DNA of 64,000 nucleotides from Algoriphagus sp. Y33 (lineage in GTDB: Bacteria > Bacteroidota > Bacteroidia > Cytophagales > Cyclobacteriaceae), in contig NZ_CP061947.1 of the NCBI RefSeq assembly GCF_014838715.1, forward strand, positions 3,534,001 through 3,598,000, written 5' to 3'. Below are positions 47,992 to 56,760 of this stretch, piece by piece. The translations under genes were made by a program, and so were the position numbers. The notes beneath the pieces were generated by a model, which saw only the letters and a program-made list of their open reading frames with translations, did no database searches and was not told the origin of the DNA. Every line of letters starts with the position of its first letter. The stretch's first letter is position 1.

Positions 47992-49760
47992 AGGTTTGGT
48001 ACAGAAAAAGGTGAATGGGAAATTTCTTCTTGGTACAGTTTTAGGAAGTTGTCGTGAAAGGACTGATAATCCGTCCCTAGCTCGCGTATATCAAAAGAGA
48101 CAATTCTACCCTGCTCATCAAGGAGCATGGTTTTGGGATAGCCATAGATCTCATAGTAGCTGATCCACCTTTGCTTATCCTTTCCGGAAAGATTGAGGTT
48201 CAGAATAGTGGAGTCAGAGTATTGATCAATGTGTGATTTCCAGAATTCCTTATCCCTGTCCACAGAAACAGCGACCAACTCATAGCCCAGCTCTTTGGTT
48301 TGCCCATAGAGCGGAAAAAGGTATTCCTTAAAGTAAGTGGCACTGTGCGCACAGGAGCTAAAGTAGAAATAGAGAAGGGTGGGTTTTCCCAGCAGGTCCC
48401 CACGGGTATAGTTGTTTCCCTGAAGATCGGATAACCTTATCGGCAGAATAGAATCGCCCGGTACATGGGATTTTTCAAGGCTCACAATTCTTTCTCTCCA
48501 TGGGGATACTGAAGTCACTTCCAAAAACCTCTGTATTTTTTCTTCCTGTCCGGAAAGCGCTGAAAGGTAATTGGACAGATATCCGGCACGGAGGCGGTCT
48601 GCTACTTCACCGGTATGGTCCCGCGATACGATCTCCAGAAAGGATTCCTCTTCCCAGAGGGATTTAAGAATGGAGATTTCAAGGGACATCATGAGGTAAG
48701 AATCAGAAATCAACCGGGTATGCTGCAGGTATTCTTCAGCTTCAGCTTTTTCGACAAAAACCTGCATTCTATTTCTGAAATCCAGCCTCTCATCTTCGCT
48801 GAATTGTCTTTCCACCTGGGGATGATAAAACTTACGATAGGTAGAAAACCCGCCGGCATAGAAGTCACTGTAGATTTTAGCCTCCAACAGATCAAATTCC
48901 TCATTACTGAGCTGATCGGAAAACCCGTTAAGTACCGTAATCTGGGCTTGTAAAGCCTCCTCTGGATGCCCTAGCGTATTCATTAAATATTCCAAGCTTT
49001 CAGTTCCCGGCTCAAATATGAGCAATTCGGCACCATAAGCACCCTTATACTTCGCTATTTTGGCTTGGTTATCAGGATCTTGCAGCATCCTGCTGTCTGC
49101 CTGAGCCACCAACTGCCTCGGAGATGCAAAGGCACGGCGTTTCTGCTCCCGTTTTATCATATATTGGGCTTCATAAAAGGCTGCATCGCTTCCGGCAAAC
49201 AGAACTTCCATCAATCTCAGGTTTAGGCTAAGCATCAGGCTATCCCCGGGATGGACCAGGTAGTTTTCGAGAATCGGCCAGCCATCAATGGACAGCGTGA
49301 AATAACCCGTGCGTTTACCCAAGGACAGTTCAGCAAGAAATTTCATAGTCCTCTTATTCATGACCCCATCAAAGAATTCTCCCCTCTGTGGATCTATGGT
49401 TGATTCCTTTCTCATAAAAGAGGATTTGGGATCCAGATAGTAGGGAGTAACAGTCAGCCTGATCGGCCCCAGCGAATCAGGATTGATGATCTCCCCATAG
49501 ATAAGTGCCTCCCCCACCGAAGCAGAAGAGCTTTCGCTCTCCTGCCCTTGGGTGCCGAAGTGATCAACCAAACTACTATTCTCCGGCAAAGTATCGGGAC
49601 GGGCATTCCCGCCCCGATGGGTGTCTCCGTGTTCAGGGGAGACTTGGGGCACAGACCTATGAAGAAAATCCGCCCCGGGTGAATCAGCAACTTGTGCCAG
49701 TAGTGTGCTTGTGGGAAGACATAGCAGTCCCACTAAGCAGATGAGTATGTGTTTTTTCAT
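47988..49760 (-). CDS. TlpA-like thioredoxin-fold protein, with single-Cys active site
   Basis: 590 residues: signal peptide (ILICLVGLLCLPTSTLLAQ), a disordered linker (about 24-70), a middle helical domain and a C-terminal thioredoxin fold (about 445-580). The usual CxxC is CAHS here (LLYFYFSSCAHSATYFKEYL), with the cis-Pro loop YGYPKTMLLDEQGRIVSF present. With one Cys it cannot form the classic disulfide and may act in mixed-disulfide or peroxidase-like chemistry. It is the first gene of the operon with SusC and SusD. The linker-coding DNA is made of palindromic repeat sequence (see findings). Confidence 0.87.
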   Translation of the reverse strand: MKKHILICLVGLLCLPTSTLLAQVADSPGADFLHRSVPQVSPEHGDTHRGGNARPDTLPENSSLVDHFGTQGQESESSSASVGEALIYGEIINPDSLGPIRLTVTPYYLDPKSSFMRKESTIDPQRGEFFDGVMNKRTMKFLAELSLGKRTGYFTLSIDGWPILENYLVHPGDSLMLSLNLRLMEVLFAGSDAAFYEAQYMIKREQKRRAFASPRQLVAQADSRMLQDPDNQAKIAKYKGAYGAELLIFEPGTESLEYLMNTLGHPEEALQAQITVLNGFSDQLSNEEFDLLEAKIYSDFYAGGFSTYRKFYHPQVERQFSEDERLDFRNRMQVFVEKAEAEEYLQHTRLISDSYLMMSLEISILKSLWEEESFLEIVSRDHTGEVADRLRAGYLSNYLSALSGQEEKIQRFLEVTSVSPWRERIVSLEKSHVPGDSILPIRLSDLQGNNYTRGDLLGKPTLLYFYFSSCAHSATYFKEYLFPLYGQTKELGYELVAVSVDRDKEFWKSHIDQYSDSTILNLNLSGKDKQRWISYYEIYGYPKTMLLDEQGRIVSFDIRELGTDYQSFHDNFLKLYQEEISHSPFSVPNL

Positions 49761-50466
49761 GTGCTTTTTGTTTTAAGCTGGCGGTTCGACGGGCTCACCG
49801 ACCGAAGACCGAAGACGGAAGACCGAAGAAAGTGGTCAGTAGGCAGTAGCAGTCTTTAGGTCATTTCGACGAGGTACGAGGAGAAATCTCAGTCGCAGTA
49901 GGCAGTCTCAGTGTTCAGAAGGGAAGTGCGAGAGCTGAAAGCTGAAAGCACTATCACGAACGCTTGAATCTTGCCTCCTACCTTCGGCAGGCAAGCTTGA
50001 CTCTAGCTTCTTGCTTCTTGGCTCTACTCTCTAGCTACTTGATACCTGCTACTTGCTACTCCAAACCAGACATATCAATCCCACCTCAGTCTATCCGACC
50101 AACCAGCATTAATTAATAATAAGATGTAATCTGTCAGCTCTACCGGCTATTCTGAGCTTGCTGACGTGAGTGTGTAGTAACCGATCTGCTCAGGGATGTG
50201 CACCTCCCCTTTCACGGTCTTAAAAATGAATCCTCAGATCGGATTCTTAGGTTTTCTTCTGAATAGTAAATCAAACAGAGTAATTGAAAAAACAAAATCT
50301 AATATTCCCCAATTTTCTAAAAGGGCATACTCGCATTTTGCAAAATCAATTTCCGTTGATACTTTTTTCATTATTCATCCAATTTGCGCCAATACTCAGA
50401 AAAAAATAAATTATTCAGGTTGATTTTTAACCAAAAAAGGTTGACATTTATTCAAAAATAAATTTT
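49761..50466. other. Repeat-rich intergenic region
   Basis: No gene. It contains tandem GACCGAAGACCGAAGACGG units, the motif TTTCGACGAGGTACGAGGAG (widespread between genes in Bacteroidota), a hairpin CTTGCCT (49970-49976) / AGGCAAG (49989-49995), and clusters of CTTGCTTCTTGGCTC-like words. It looks like accumulated extragenic repeats at the junction between the SusCD locus and the XRE/IS region. Confidence 0.5.
50418..50444 (+). promoter_or_regulatory. Possible operator/promoter of the tandem XRE genes
   Basis: GGTTGATTTTTAACC (50418-50432) is an inverted GGTT/AACC with a second GGTTGA at 50439, just before TTGACATTTA and about 25-45 bp upstream of the first XRE start. Autoregulation is typical of XRE proteins. 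The site is inferred. Confidence 0.35.
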
Positions 50467-50844
50467 ATGAATAAGCATAGAGGAAGAACAGTGGCGAAAT
50501 GCCGAAACTTTAAGGGAATTAAGCAAGATTCTTTAGCTCAGGATCTTAATGTTTCTCAATCTGAAATGTCAAGGATAGAGAATCTGGAAGATATTGATGA
50601 CAACCTGTTTGCTCAAATCGCCGAAGCACTTGGTGTATCACCAGAGTTCTTGGACAATTTTGATGAAAATTCAGCCTTGTATCATATTTCAAATAATATT
50701 GATAATACTACAATAACAGAAAATTCAAACGGGATCAGCCAAGTCTTTAATCCACTAGATAAAGTAATAGAACTTTATGAAAGACTACTGGCGAGTGAAC
50801 GAGAAAAAATCGAGCTATTCAAAAAAAATAAACCTGAACAATAA
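50467..50844 (+). CDS. XRE-family helix-turn-helix regulator 1
   Basis: 125 residues with an N-terminal HTH_3 domain (FKGIKQDSLAQDLNVSQSEM; DDNLFAQIAEALGVSPEFL) and a C-terminal helical tail (DKVIELYERLLASEREKIEL) that probably dimerises. Its stop overlaps the start of the next XRE gene (TAATG), and the two proteins have the same architecture, pointing to a tandem duplication. Confidence 0.85.
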   Translation: MNKHRGRTVAKCRNFKGIKQDSLAQDLNVSQSEMSRIENLEDIDDNLFAQIAEALGVSPEFLDNFDENSALYHISNNIDNTTITENSNGISQVFNPLDKVIELYERLLASEREKIELFKKNKPEQ

Positions 50845-51242
50845 TGGAAAATGTATCTGAAAAACTGTCGTTTCATAAGGGGAGAAAAGTTGAAAGAGTA
50901 AGAAAACTTAGAGGTCTTAGCCAATCTGAATTAGGTGATAGACTTGGAGGTATAACGAAGCAAGCTGTCTCTAAACTTGAACAATCCGAAAATATATCCG
51001 ATGAAAAATTGCAACAAATAGCGAACGCTTTGGAGGTCACTCTCGAAGGTCTCAAGGGGCTTAGTGAAGAAAAAGTACTTTATAACACAATTAATTTTTA
51101 CGAAAACAGCAACGTGAATGCGTCAAGTATCAATGCCAATGTTGAGAACATAAATAATCCGTTAAAAGAAACCATCGAAGTTTTTGAAAAACAGCTCGAA
51201 AAGCTAAGAGAAGAATTTATTAAAATAATTAGGGAAAAATAG
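50844..51242 (+). CDS. XRE-family helix-turn-helix regulator 2
   Basis: 132 residues, paralogous in layout to the preceding gene: HTH (LRGLSQSELGDRLGGITKQA; SDEKLQQIANALEVTLEGL), an Asn-rich linker (YENSNVNASSINANVENINN) and a terminal helix (KETIEVFEKQLEKLREEFIK). Probably co-transcribed and possibly a heterodimer partner of regulator 1. The IS element begins 61 bp after its stop. Confidence 0.85.
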   Translation: MENVSEKLSFHKGRKVERVRKLRGLSQSELGDRLGGITKQAVSKLEQSENISDEKLQQIANALEVTLEGLKGLSEEKVLYNTINFYENSNVNASSINANVENINNPLKETIEVFEKQLEKLREEFIKIIREK

Positions 51243-51368
51243 AAATAGCCTCACTTCTTCAAGCTATACATAAGAAATTAAAGTTAATCATCTTGAAAAA
51301 ATTGAGACTGTAATCTAAACTCTGTCTAAAACTTTGAATTTTAGTTAAAGTTTATAAGATAGAGCAGT

Positions 51369-52592
51369 ATGAAAGAACAAGAATCAGCATTCAAGAAAAA
51401 AGTATTAGAGCAGTTTTTATCTGGAGAGAACCTTTTCGGGAAGAACGGTGCACTTTCACCAATTCTGAAGGAATTTTTGGAAGAGTCACTTCAGGCAGAG
51501 ATGGATGAGCATCTGCGTGATGAAGACAAAGGGTGGTCCTCGGGCAATAAGCGCAACGGAAAAGGTACCAAAACAGTGAAGAGCAACGTTGGCGAAGTGA
51601 CCATTGACACCCCGGAGGACCGTCACAGCAGCTTTGAGCCCAAGATCATCGAAAAGCGCCAGCGGATATTGGCAGACAATCTGGAAGATCAGATCATCGC
51701 CCTTTATGGCATGGGCAGCAGCCTTCGTGACATCTCCTCACATATCAGGGAAATGTACGACACCGAGGTCTCTACCCAGGTAATCAGTGATATTACCGAC
51801 CGTATCATCCCCAGGGTAAAGGAATGGCAGAACCGTCCGTTGGAGGAGGTTTACTGCATCGTATGGCTTGATGCCATGCACTTCAAGGTACGGGAAGAAG
51901 GCAAGGTGAAGCATAAGGCACTGTACAATGTGCTTGGGATCAACAAATCCGGGAGAAAGGAAATCCTGGGAATGTACCTGTCTGAAAGCGAAGGGGCCAA
52001 CTTCTGGCTACAGGTGCTCAGTGACCTACAGCACCGTGGTGTCCGTGATATTCTGATTGCCTGTACAGATAACCTTGTAGGCTTTCCGGAGGCGATCCAT
52101 TCGGTTTTCCCCAAAACAGAGGTCCAGCTCTGTATCGTCCACCAGATCCGCAACAGCCTGAAATATGTGGCCAGTAAGGATCAGAAGGAGTTCGCCCGTG
52201 ACCTCAGGCTGGTGTATGGGGCAGACACCAAAGATCTGGCAGAATCAGCCCTTCTGGATCTGGAAGAGAAATGGGGGAAGAAATATCCGGTGGTACTCCG
52301 GTCATGGAACAGCAACTGGGAAAGGCTAAGCGCTTATTTTGCATACACCAAGGGCATCCGAAAGATGATCTATACCACCAATGCCGTGGAAGGGTATCAC
52401 AGGCAGGTGAGAAAGGTCACCAAGACCAAAGGGGCATTTACCAGTGATATGGCACTGTTGAAGCTCGTGTACCTTGCTACCCGGCGGATCGAGAAAAAAT
52501 GGAGCTCCCCTTTGCACAACTGGGGCTTGACAGTCCAGCAGCTGGCCATTAAATTTGAGGGGAGGCTGAAGCTGGACATCAATACAAATTAA
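51369..52592 (+). CDS. IS256-family (mutator-type) transposase
   Basis: 407 residues. The DDE catalytic residues are visible as Asp in YCIVWLDAMHFKV (near 168), Asp in ILIACTDNLVGFPEAI (near 234) and Glu in MIYTTNAVEGYHRQVRK (near 343), with the family signature CIVHQIRNSLKYV. The N-terminal region (EFLEESLQAEMDEHLRDEDK) is also characteristic. Full length. Confidence 0.96.
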   Translation: MKEQESAFKKKVLEQFLSGENLFGKNGALSPILKEFLEESLQAEMDEHLRDEDKGWSSGNKRNGKGTKTVKSNVGEVTIDTPEDRHSSFEPKIIEKRQRILADNLEDQIIALYGMGSSLRDISSHIREMYDTEVSTQVISDITDRIIPRVKEWQNRPLEEVYCIVWLDAMHFKVREEGKVKHKALYNVLGINKSGRKEILGMYLSESEGANFWLQVLSDLQHRGVRDILIACTDNLVGFPEAIHSVFPKTEVQLCIVHQIRNSLKYVASKDQKEFARDLRLVYGADTKDLAESALLDLEEKWGKKYPVVLRSWNSNWERLSAYFAYTKGIRKMIYTTNAVEGYHRQVRKVTKTKGAFTSDMALLKLVYLATRRIEKKWSSPLHNWGLTVQQLAIKFEGRLKLDINTN

Positions 52593-52600
52593 TTAATTAG

Positions 52601-52634
52601 TTCCCTTCCCTTGGGGTACCCCAAGGGAAGGGAA
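52601..52634. terminator. 34-bp perfect palindrome after the transposase gene
   Basis: A perfect inverted repeat with no loop, centred on GGTACC at 52617/52618 (each arm TTCCCTTCCCTTGGGGT). It lies inside the IS, 8 bp after the transposase stop. It could act as a terminator blocking read-through or as a recombination-related cruciform. Confidence 0.7.
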
Positions 52635-52762
52635 GGACAGAGTTTAGCTAACACTCCCAAAAAATTCCACCCGGACAGGAATCTTATTTTTCCCATATGA
52701 TCCACAGCAAAAAAATATTCAAGTTTTCTTCTTAAATTGTTAATGCAAACTGTTTTACTGAC

Positions 52763-53212
52763 ATGAGAAAATTTCTTTTAGCTCTAATCTTCTTATTCTC
52801 CACATTCACACTCCTCTTTGCCCAAGAACGATATGGACCGTATAAGATTCATAAGTTCGTGGATGGAGACACTTTTTGGGTGAAGATGGGTGCCGGGAAA
52901 AACGAGAAAATCCGATTGATCGGAGTGGATACACCTGAAGTGAAATGGGAAGGACTGACGGAAGAGCAGCCGGGAGGCAAGGAAGCCTCTGAATATGTGA
53001 AGAACATGCTAAAGGGTAAGAAGGTGCTGCTTGAATATGACGTGCAGAAGTACGATCGATATGGCAGGACTTTAGCCTACGTGTATCTGGAAGACAGTAC
53101 TTTCTTGAATGCGCATCTGCTGGAAATGGGGCTGGCAAGGTTGGCTACGTTTCCGCCGAATGTGAGGTATGTTGAGTTTTTTAGGGAGGTGCAGGGAAAT
53201 AGTATCGAATAG
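52763..53212 (+). CDS. Secreted thermonuclease-family (SNase) protein with altered C-terminus
   Basis: 149 residues: signal peptide (FLLALIFLFSTFTLLFAQ), then an SNase domain with the catalytic Arg/Asp/Glu block (VDGDTFWVK; KIRLIGVDTPEVKW) and the second Arg (YDRYGRTLAYVYLED). Up to ARLATFPPNVRYVEFFREVQ it parallels the fragment at 57722-57930, whose end continues EKARVNGKGLWND. Here the end is replaced by GNSIE, so the native C-terminus has been lost and the frame closed in new sequence. It is likely still an active extracellular nuclease, as all catalytic residues precede the break. Confidence 0.88.
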   Translation: MRKFLLALIFLFSTFTLLFAQERYGPYKIHKFVDGDTFWVKMGAGKNEKIRLIGVDTPEVKWEGLTEEQPGGKEASEYVKNMLKGKKVLLEYDVQKYDRYGRTLAYVYLEDSTFLNAHLLEMGLARLATFPPNVRYVEFFREVQGNSIE

Positions 53213-53237
53213 TGAATGTTATGGAGAAAATCGGTCT

Positions 53238-54158
53238 ATGAAGATTTTTACCAATAAAATTCTGTTCCTTTTTGCGTTTGCAGTACTTTGCACAGCATGT
53301 AAGGAATCTCATGAACCTAGCAGTCCAATAGACCCACAACTTGCATTAAGAGATAGTTTAATTGCCATCTATGGTTCCCTAATTGATGTCCAGGATCTGG
53401 ATTATTTAGGATTATATGAGTATGGAGCCACAAAACATACTTATCTCTATGGAGGTACTAATGGGGAGTTCTGGTTGGGTATTTTTGAATCTCCAGATAA
53501 AAAAATAACAGAATATACAATAGACCTGGATCCGGATTCTCTTATCTCAGAAGCAATCTATAATCCTATTCTACACTCCCATATGGTTTGGGACTTTGAA
53601 TTCTTCGAAATTTACGGTTTTTCCAATACGACCCTAAATGAGGATGCTATCAGCTCTAAAAGCCTTTTAAGGATTAGCCATGATAATTGGGAGCTTAAAT
53701 CCACAACTGAATATATCCCTAGAAATGCATTTCCCTTTCTCGATTATGTAAGACCCTGGAAAGGTGGTTTTTTATTAGAGTATAACGGGGAGATTAATGA
53801 CTATGGAGTATCCTATACTCAATTTATAAGCAGCGATTTTTCAGAAAGCATTCGTTGGGAATGCAGAGCGCCCTACTCTCCACCGCTGGGAGTACTTTAT
53901 TTTGAAGTAGATTTCTTTTTAGCCGTATGGGAAAATTCAGTGGATGGCTTTGATTACTCAATCTGCCAATCCTGGGCCAAAAACATTTTAGACTTTTATG
54001 GCGTAACCACCTGTCCTGGATGTAGTACTTCTATAAAGCTATTAAACCAAATCGGTGAGTATATCACCATTGAGGTGAAACTTAATGAAGAAGTGAGAAA
54101 AGCAATCCTGGTGTACCGAACTGGGGAAGTAGTGAGCAATGAGGTGATAGAAAGTTAA
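53238..54158 (+). CDS. Hypothetical lipoprotein
   Basis: 306 residues from the ATG 53238 (26 bp after the nuclease stop). A lipoprotein signal peptide (ILFLFAFAVLCTAC) is followed by a beta-rich mature region with many aromatic residues and a CPGC motif near the C-terminus (GVTTCPGCSTSIKLLNQIG). I do not recognise the family. It sits between the nuclease gene and the first nuclease fragment. Confidence 0.7.
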   Translation: MKIFTNKILFLFAFAVLCTACKESHEPSSPIDPQLALRDSLIAIYGSLIDVQDLDYLGLYEYGATKHTYLYGGTNGEFWLGIFESPDKKITEYTIDLDPDSLISEAIYNPILHSHMVWDFEFFEIYGFSNTTLNEDAISSKSLLRISHDNWELKSTTEYIPRNAFPFLDYVRPWKGGFLLEYNGEINDYGVSYTQFISSDFSESIRWECRAPYSPPLGVLYFEVDFFLAVWENSVDGFDYSICQSWAKNILDFYGVTTCPGCSTSIKLLNQIGEYITIEVKLNEEVRKAILVYRTGEVVSNEVIES

Positions 54159-54178
54159 GCTTTTCTTATGCATTTATA

Positions 54179-54424
54179 AAGAAGCTGCAAAAGGGAAAAA
54201 AGGTGTTTCTTGAATATGATGTTCAGAAATATGACCGATATGGAAGAACGCTGGCATGCGTATATCTGGAAGACCGTACTTTCTTGAATGCGCATCTGCT
54301 GGAAATGGGGCTGGCTAGGTTGGCGACCTATCCTCCGAATGCGAGGTATGTGGAGGGTATTACGAAGATTCCATATAAATCCAAAGAGATTGGATATAAT
54401 GGTCAGCCTTTCAACATTAAATAA
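54179..54424 (+). pseudogene. 3' fragment of an SNase gene (copy 2)
   Basis: About 80 codons homologous to the C-terminal half of the nuclease at 52763: KKLQKGKKVFLEYDVQKYD, RYGRTLACVYLEDRTFLNAH, LLEMGLARLATYPPNARYVE. The 5' half, with signal peptide and first catalytic block, is missing and the last 20 residues diverge (SKEIGYNGQPFNIK). It is more diverged in sequence from copy 1 than copy 3 is. Confidence 0.85.
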
Positions 54425-54512
54425 TGAATTAAAAAAAAAAAAAAAATTAACAAAAGTATTTATTGCTATTCATATAATATTGCTATTTAAAAGATTCAAA
54501 TAACTCAAAAAA

Positions 54513-55745
54513 TTAATCACTAAAAACTAATGTTTCCAAACAAATTATCACTAGCAGTGCAAAAATAATAAATAAAAAAATATGAAATATAGAAGAAAAA
54601 TTAACAATTGAATATCCTAGAATCAAAGCATTAAACAACCAGATAGTATAGAAAAAACACCTTAACCTAATTTTAATCTGCTCAGACCTTTTTTCTATCC
54701 AATCCTTTGATTCTTTAAAATAACTCAGTTCATCTTGATAAGTAATAAAAAATCTATTAGAAGTTAAAAAACTATAATCTTTCTCAACTAAGTATGCAAT
54801 CCTATTTAAATCATAAAAATACATTCTTATAAAAGATGTAAAAAATGCACCCAGAACAAATATAGATAAAATAATAATAATTACTGCAGCTAAATCTTCC
54901 TTTAATCTAAATATTGCAAATGCAGCACCGGCTAAAGAAATTGGTAATGAAATAACTTGATTAGTTAAGCGAGACAGTATAGTATTCTGTTCTTCAAAGT
55001 ACTTATTCTTATAATCTTCGTATTCATCTCTAATTTTTGATATTGAAAGCTCATTTAGATAAACATCGAAATTAAGTCTAGATTCAAATAGAATTTTGTG
55101 AAAATTAATAAAAACATCTATAAAGGAAGAATCACTATTCTTTGACACATAGTCAATTATTGATTTTTTTAGGAATACCTTGAAATTCTTGCCATTATTT
55201 TCAAGTTCTATTTTAAACTTCTCAAAATCTACTAGTTCGTATCGTAAAGGTTCATTCAAATTTAGCTCACCCTTATCTTGAAACTTTAATTTAAATACAC
55301 GATTTAATCCATTAGAAATTAATACAATCTCTCTTTTAGATATGTCAATATAGTCAATTAAATCACCATGCTTATTATACTCAGTAGTGAAACAATCCAA
55401 AAATTGGAAGTATAATTTCAATTGTTCAATATCTTTCTTTGAAAGTCCTGAAGAAAACACCGACACCAAGCCATCAACTAATTGAAACAGTAACTTCCCG
55501 CCTTCAATAACATATAAATCACTTTTAAAATCTCTATAACCAACTTTTTCAGAGTATTCCTTACGAGAGAAATAAACTTGAAATGGGAGATCACTTTTAG
55601 ATAATAAAAATTGATTATTTGATTCCTCTAATTCTAGGCCCTCAAAGTTAGGTTTAAGAACAAATGTAATAGTCTCATTATCAAAATCATAGCTAAAACT
55701 ATCTGTATTAAGCAGCTGATTAATTAATTCTTCATATATTCTCAT
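54513..55745 (-). CDS. Hypothetical protein with C-terminal membrane helices
   Basis: 410 residues. The N-terminal about 250 residues are soluble (ETITFVLKPNFEGLELEESN near the start). The C-terminal third has at least four membrane helices (VISLPISLAGAAFAIF; LAAVIIIILSIFVLGAFFTS; CFFYTIWLFNALILGYSIV; IFHIFLFIIFALLVIICL) separated by a charged loop. It overlaps the upstream NA37-like gene by 14 bp, so the two are translationally coupled. Very AT-rich, unlike the conserved chromosome at the left. No family recognised. A membrane effector paired with a DNA- or nucleoid-associated sensor is a testable idea. Confidence 0.7.
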   Translation of the reverse strand: MRIYEELINQLLNTDSFSYDFDNETITFVLKPNFEGLELEESNNQFLLSKSDLPFQVYFSRKEYSEKVGYRDFKSDLYVIEGGKLLFQLVDGLVSVFSSGLSKKDIEQLKLYFQFLDCFTTEYNKHGDLIDYIDISKREIVLISNGLNRVFKLKFQDKGELNLNEPLRYELVDFEKFKIELENNGKNFKVFLKKSIIDYVSKNSDSSFIDVFINFHKILFESRLNFDVYLNELSISKIRDEYEDYKNKYFEEQNTILSRLTNQVISLPISLAGAAFAIFRLKEDLAAVIIIILSIFVLGAFFTSFIRMYFYDLNRIAYLVEKDYSFLTSNRFFITYQDELSYFKESKDWIEKRSEQIKIRLRCFFYTIWLFNALILGYSIVNFSSIFHIFLFIIFALLVIICLETLVFSD

Positions 55746-56760
55746 CTGAATCCAGTAAATTTAATTTATCAAATTTGCTTCGCAATTGTTTTGATTCGAT
55801 AATAATCTTATCATCATCTTCAATACTAATATGACCCGAATTGATATCCCCAACGGAAAATGAAACTTTAATTTTTCCATAAGACACTTCGTATTTTCGT
55901 AAAAATTTTATACTGCTAGAAGCTTTAAATTCGTTGCTGATATTAAGATTATAATCTTCTACTATATCGATTAAATATTCATCATTTTCCCAAAACCTCA
56001 TACCAATATCAGTAAGTCTAATCACACCTCCATTTCCTTCTATGTATTTTAGCATATCCTCACGAAAAGAATCAATGTTATAGATTTTTCTGGTTTCAGG
56101 ATCTATAGGTAAATCTACTTTTTTAATTAACTCTAAAAAAGAATTTGTATCTGAAATACTTTTTTCAACAAGCTTAGAGCCAATCCACGTTTCTGAAAAG
56201 TAGTCAGAAACAGTACCTTTCCGAGGCTGAGTTAAATGTAAATAACGATCTTCCCCCTTAACAACACCATCTATCAATATTCTACAAGCCATTGCAAGTT
56301 TCTCGATATTAATAACCATTGTTGTATTAACAGTATACCTACCTTTAACTCCTTTATTAAAAATAACCCCCTCCGAATCTCTTACTATAAAAACACCTAT
56401 ATAGGTTTTATTATTTACTTTATATACTGAATAAACAAAATAACCGCCAGTTGCAAAGGGAATATTTTGAATGATTTTAACCATCTCTGTCAAGGAATTC
56501 TTAGTGAAAGAAAAGAATACTTTATCAGACTGATTGTCAATATAATTTTTCAACTCGTCTTGAAAAACGAAAGAGTACTTATCCTCAAACTCTGTTCTAA
56601 CCACCCTTTCATCCTTAGTAAACCCCTTGTCAAGTTTAGTAATTAAATCGATGATATTATCATTGACATCATTCAAAGAAGTGGAAAATTGGCCAAATCC
56701 TTCATTTACATTCTTTTCTTTTTCAATTTCATGAATAACAAACTTCTTAACATTTACCAT
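55732..56760 (-). CDS. NA37/YejK-like nucleoid-associated protein
   Basis: 342 residues. KFVIHEIEKEKNVNEGFGQF at the start, a central TTMVINIEKLAMACRILID, and RYLHLTQPRKGTVSDYFSET (near 180) followed by WIGSKLVEKSISDTNSFLEL resemble the NA37/YejK (NdpA) domain arrangement. The C-terminal 100 residues are variable. YejK-type proteins bind nucleoid DNA, and relatives occur in accessory regions. The gene is AT-rich, first of a two-gene operon with the membrane protein, and the pair is flanked by nuclease-gene fragments. The family assignment is by pattern only and should be confirmed by profile search. Confidence 0.65.
   Translation of the reverse strand: MVNVKKFVIHEIEKEKNVNEGFGQFSTSLNDVNDNIIDLITKLDKGFTKDERVVRTEFEDKYSFVFQDELKNYIDNQSDKVFFSFTKNSLTEMVKIIQNIPFATGGYFVYSVYKVNNKTYIGVFIVRDSEGVIFNKGVKGRYTVNTTMVINIEKLAMACRILIDGVVKGEDRYLHLTQPRKGTVSDYFSETWIGSKLVEKSISDTNSFLELIKKVDLPIDPETRKIYNIDSFREDMLKYIEGNGGVIRLTDIGMRFWENDEYLIDIVEDYNLNISNEFKASSSIKFLRKYEVSYGKIKVSFSVGDINSGHISIEDDDKIIIESKQLRSKFDKLNLLDSDENI

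Larger units (their letters stand above)
51304..52658 (+). mobile_element. Complete IS256-family insertion sequence
   Basis: A 1355-bp element with imperfect terminal inverted repeats (left GAGACTGTAATCTAAACTCT..., right end, read inward, GGGAGTGTTAGCTAAACTCT...; identical over CTAAACTCTGTC) and a perfect 8-bp target duplication AAAAAATT at 51296-51303 and 52659-52666. It contains one intact transposase gene. The intact target repeats suggest a recent insertion. Confidence 0.93.

Noticed and set aside
47825..48163. Rightward frame of 112 codons across the susC/TlpA junction
   Set aside because: Shadow of two well-supported leftward genes.
49798..49830. Coding repeat (GACCGAAGACC units)
   Set aside because: All frames are short and the same words occur between other genes; treated as extragenic repeat.
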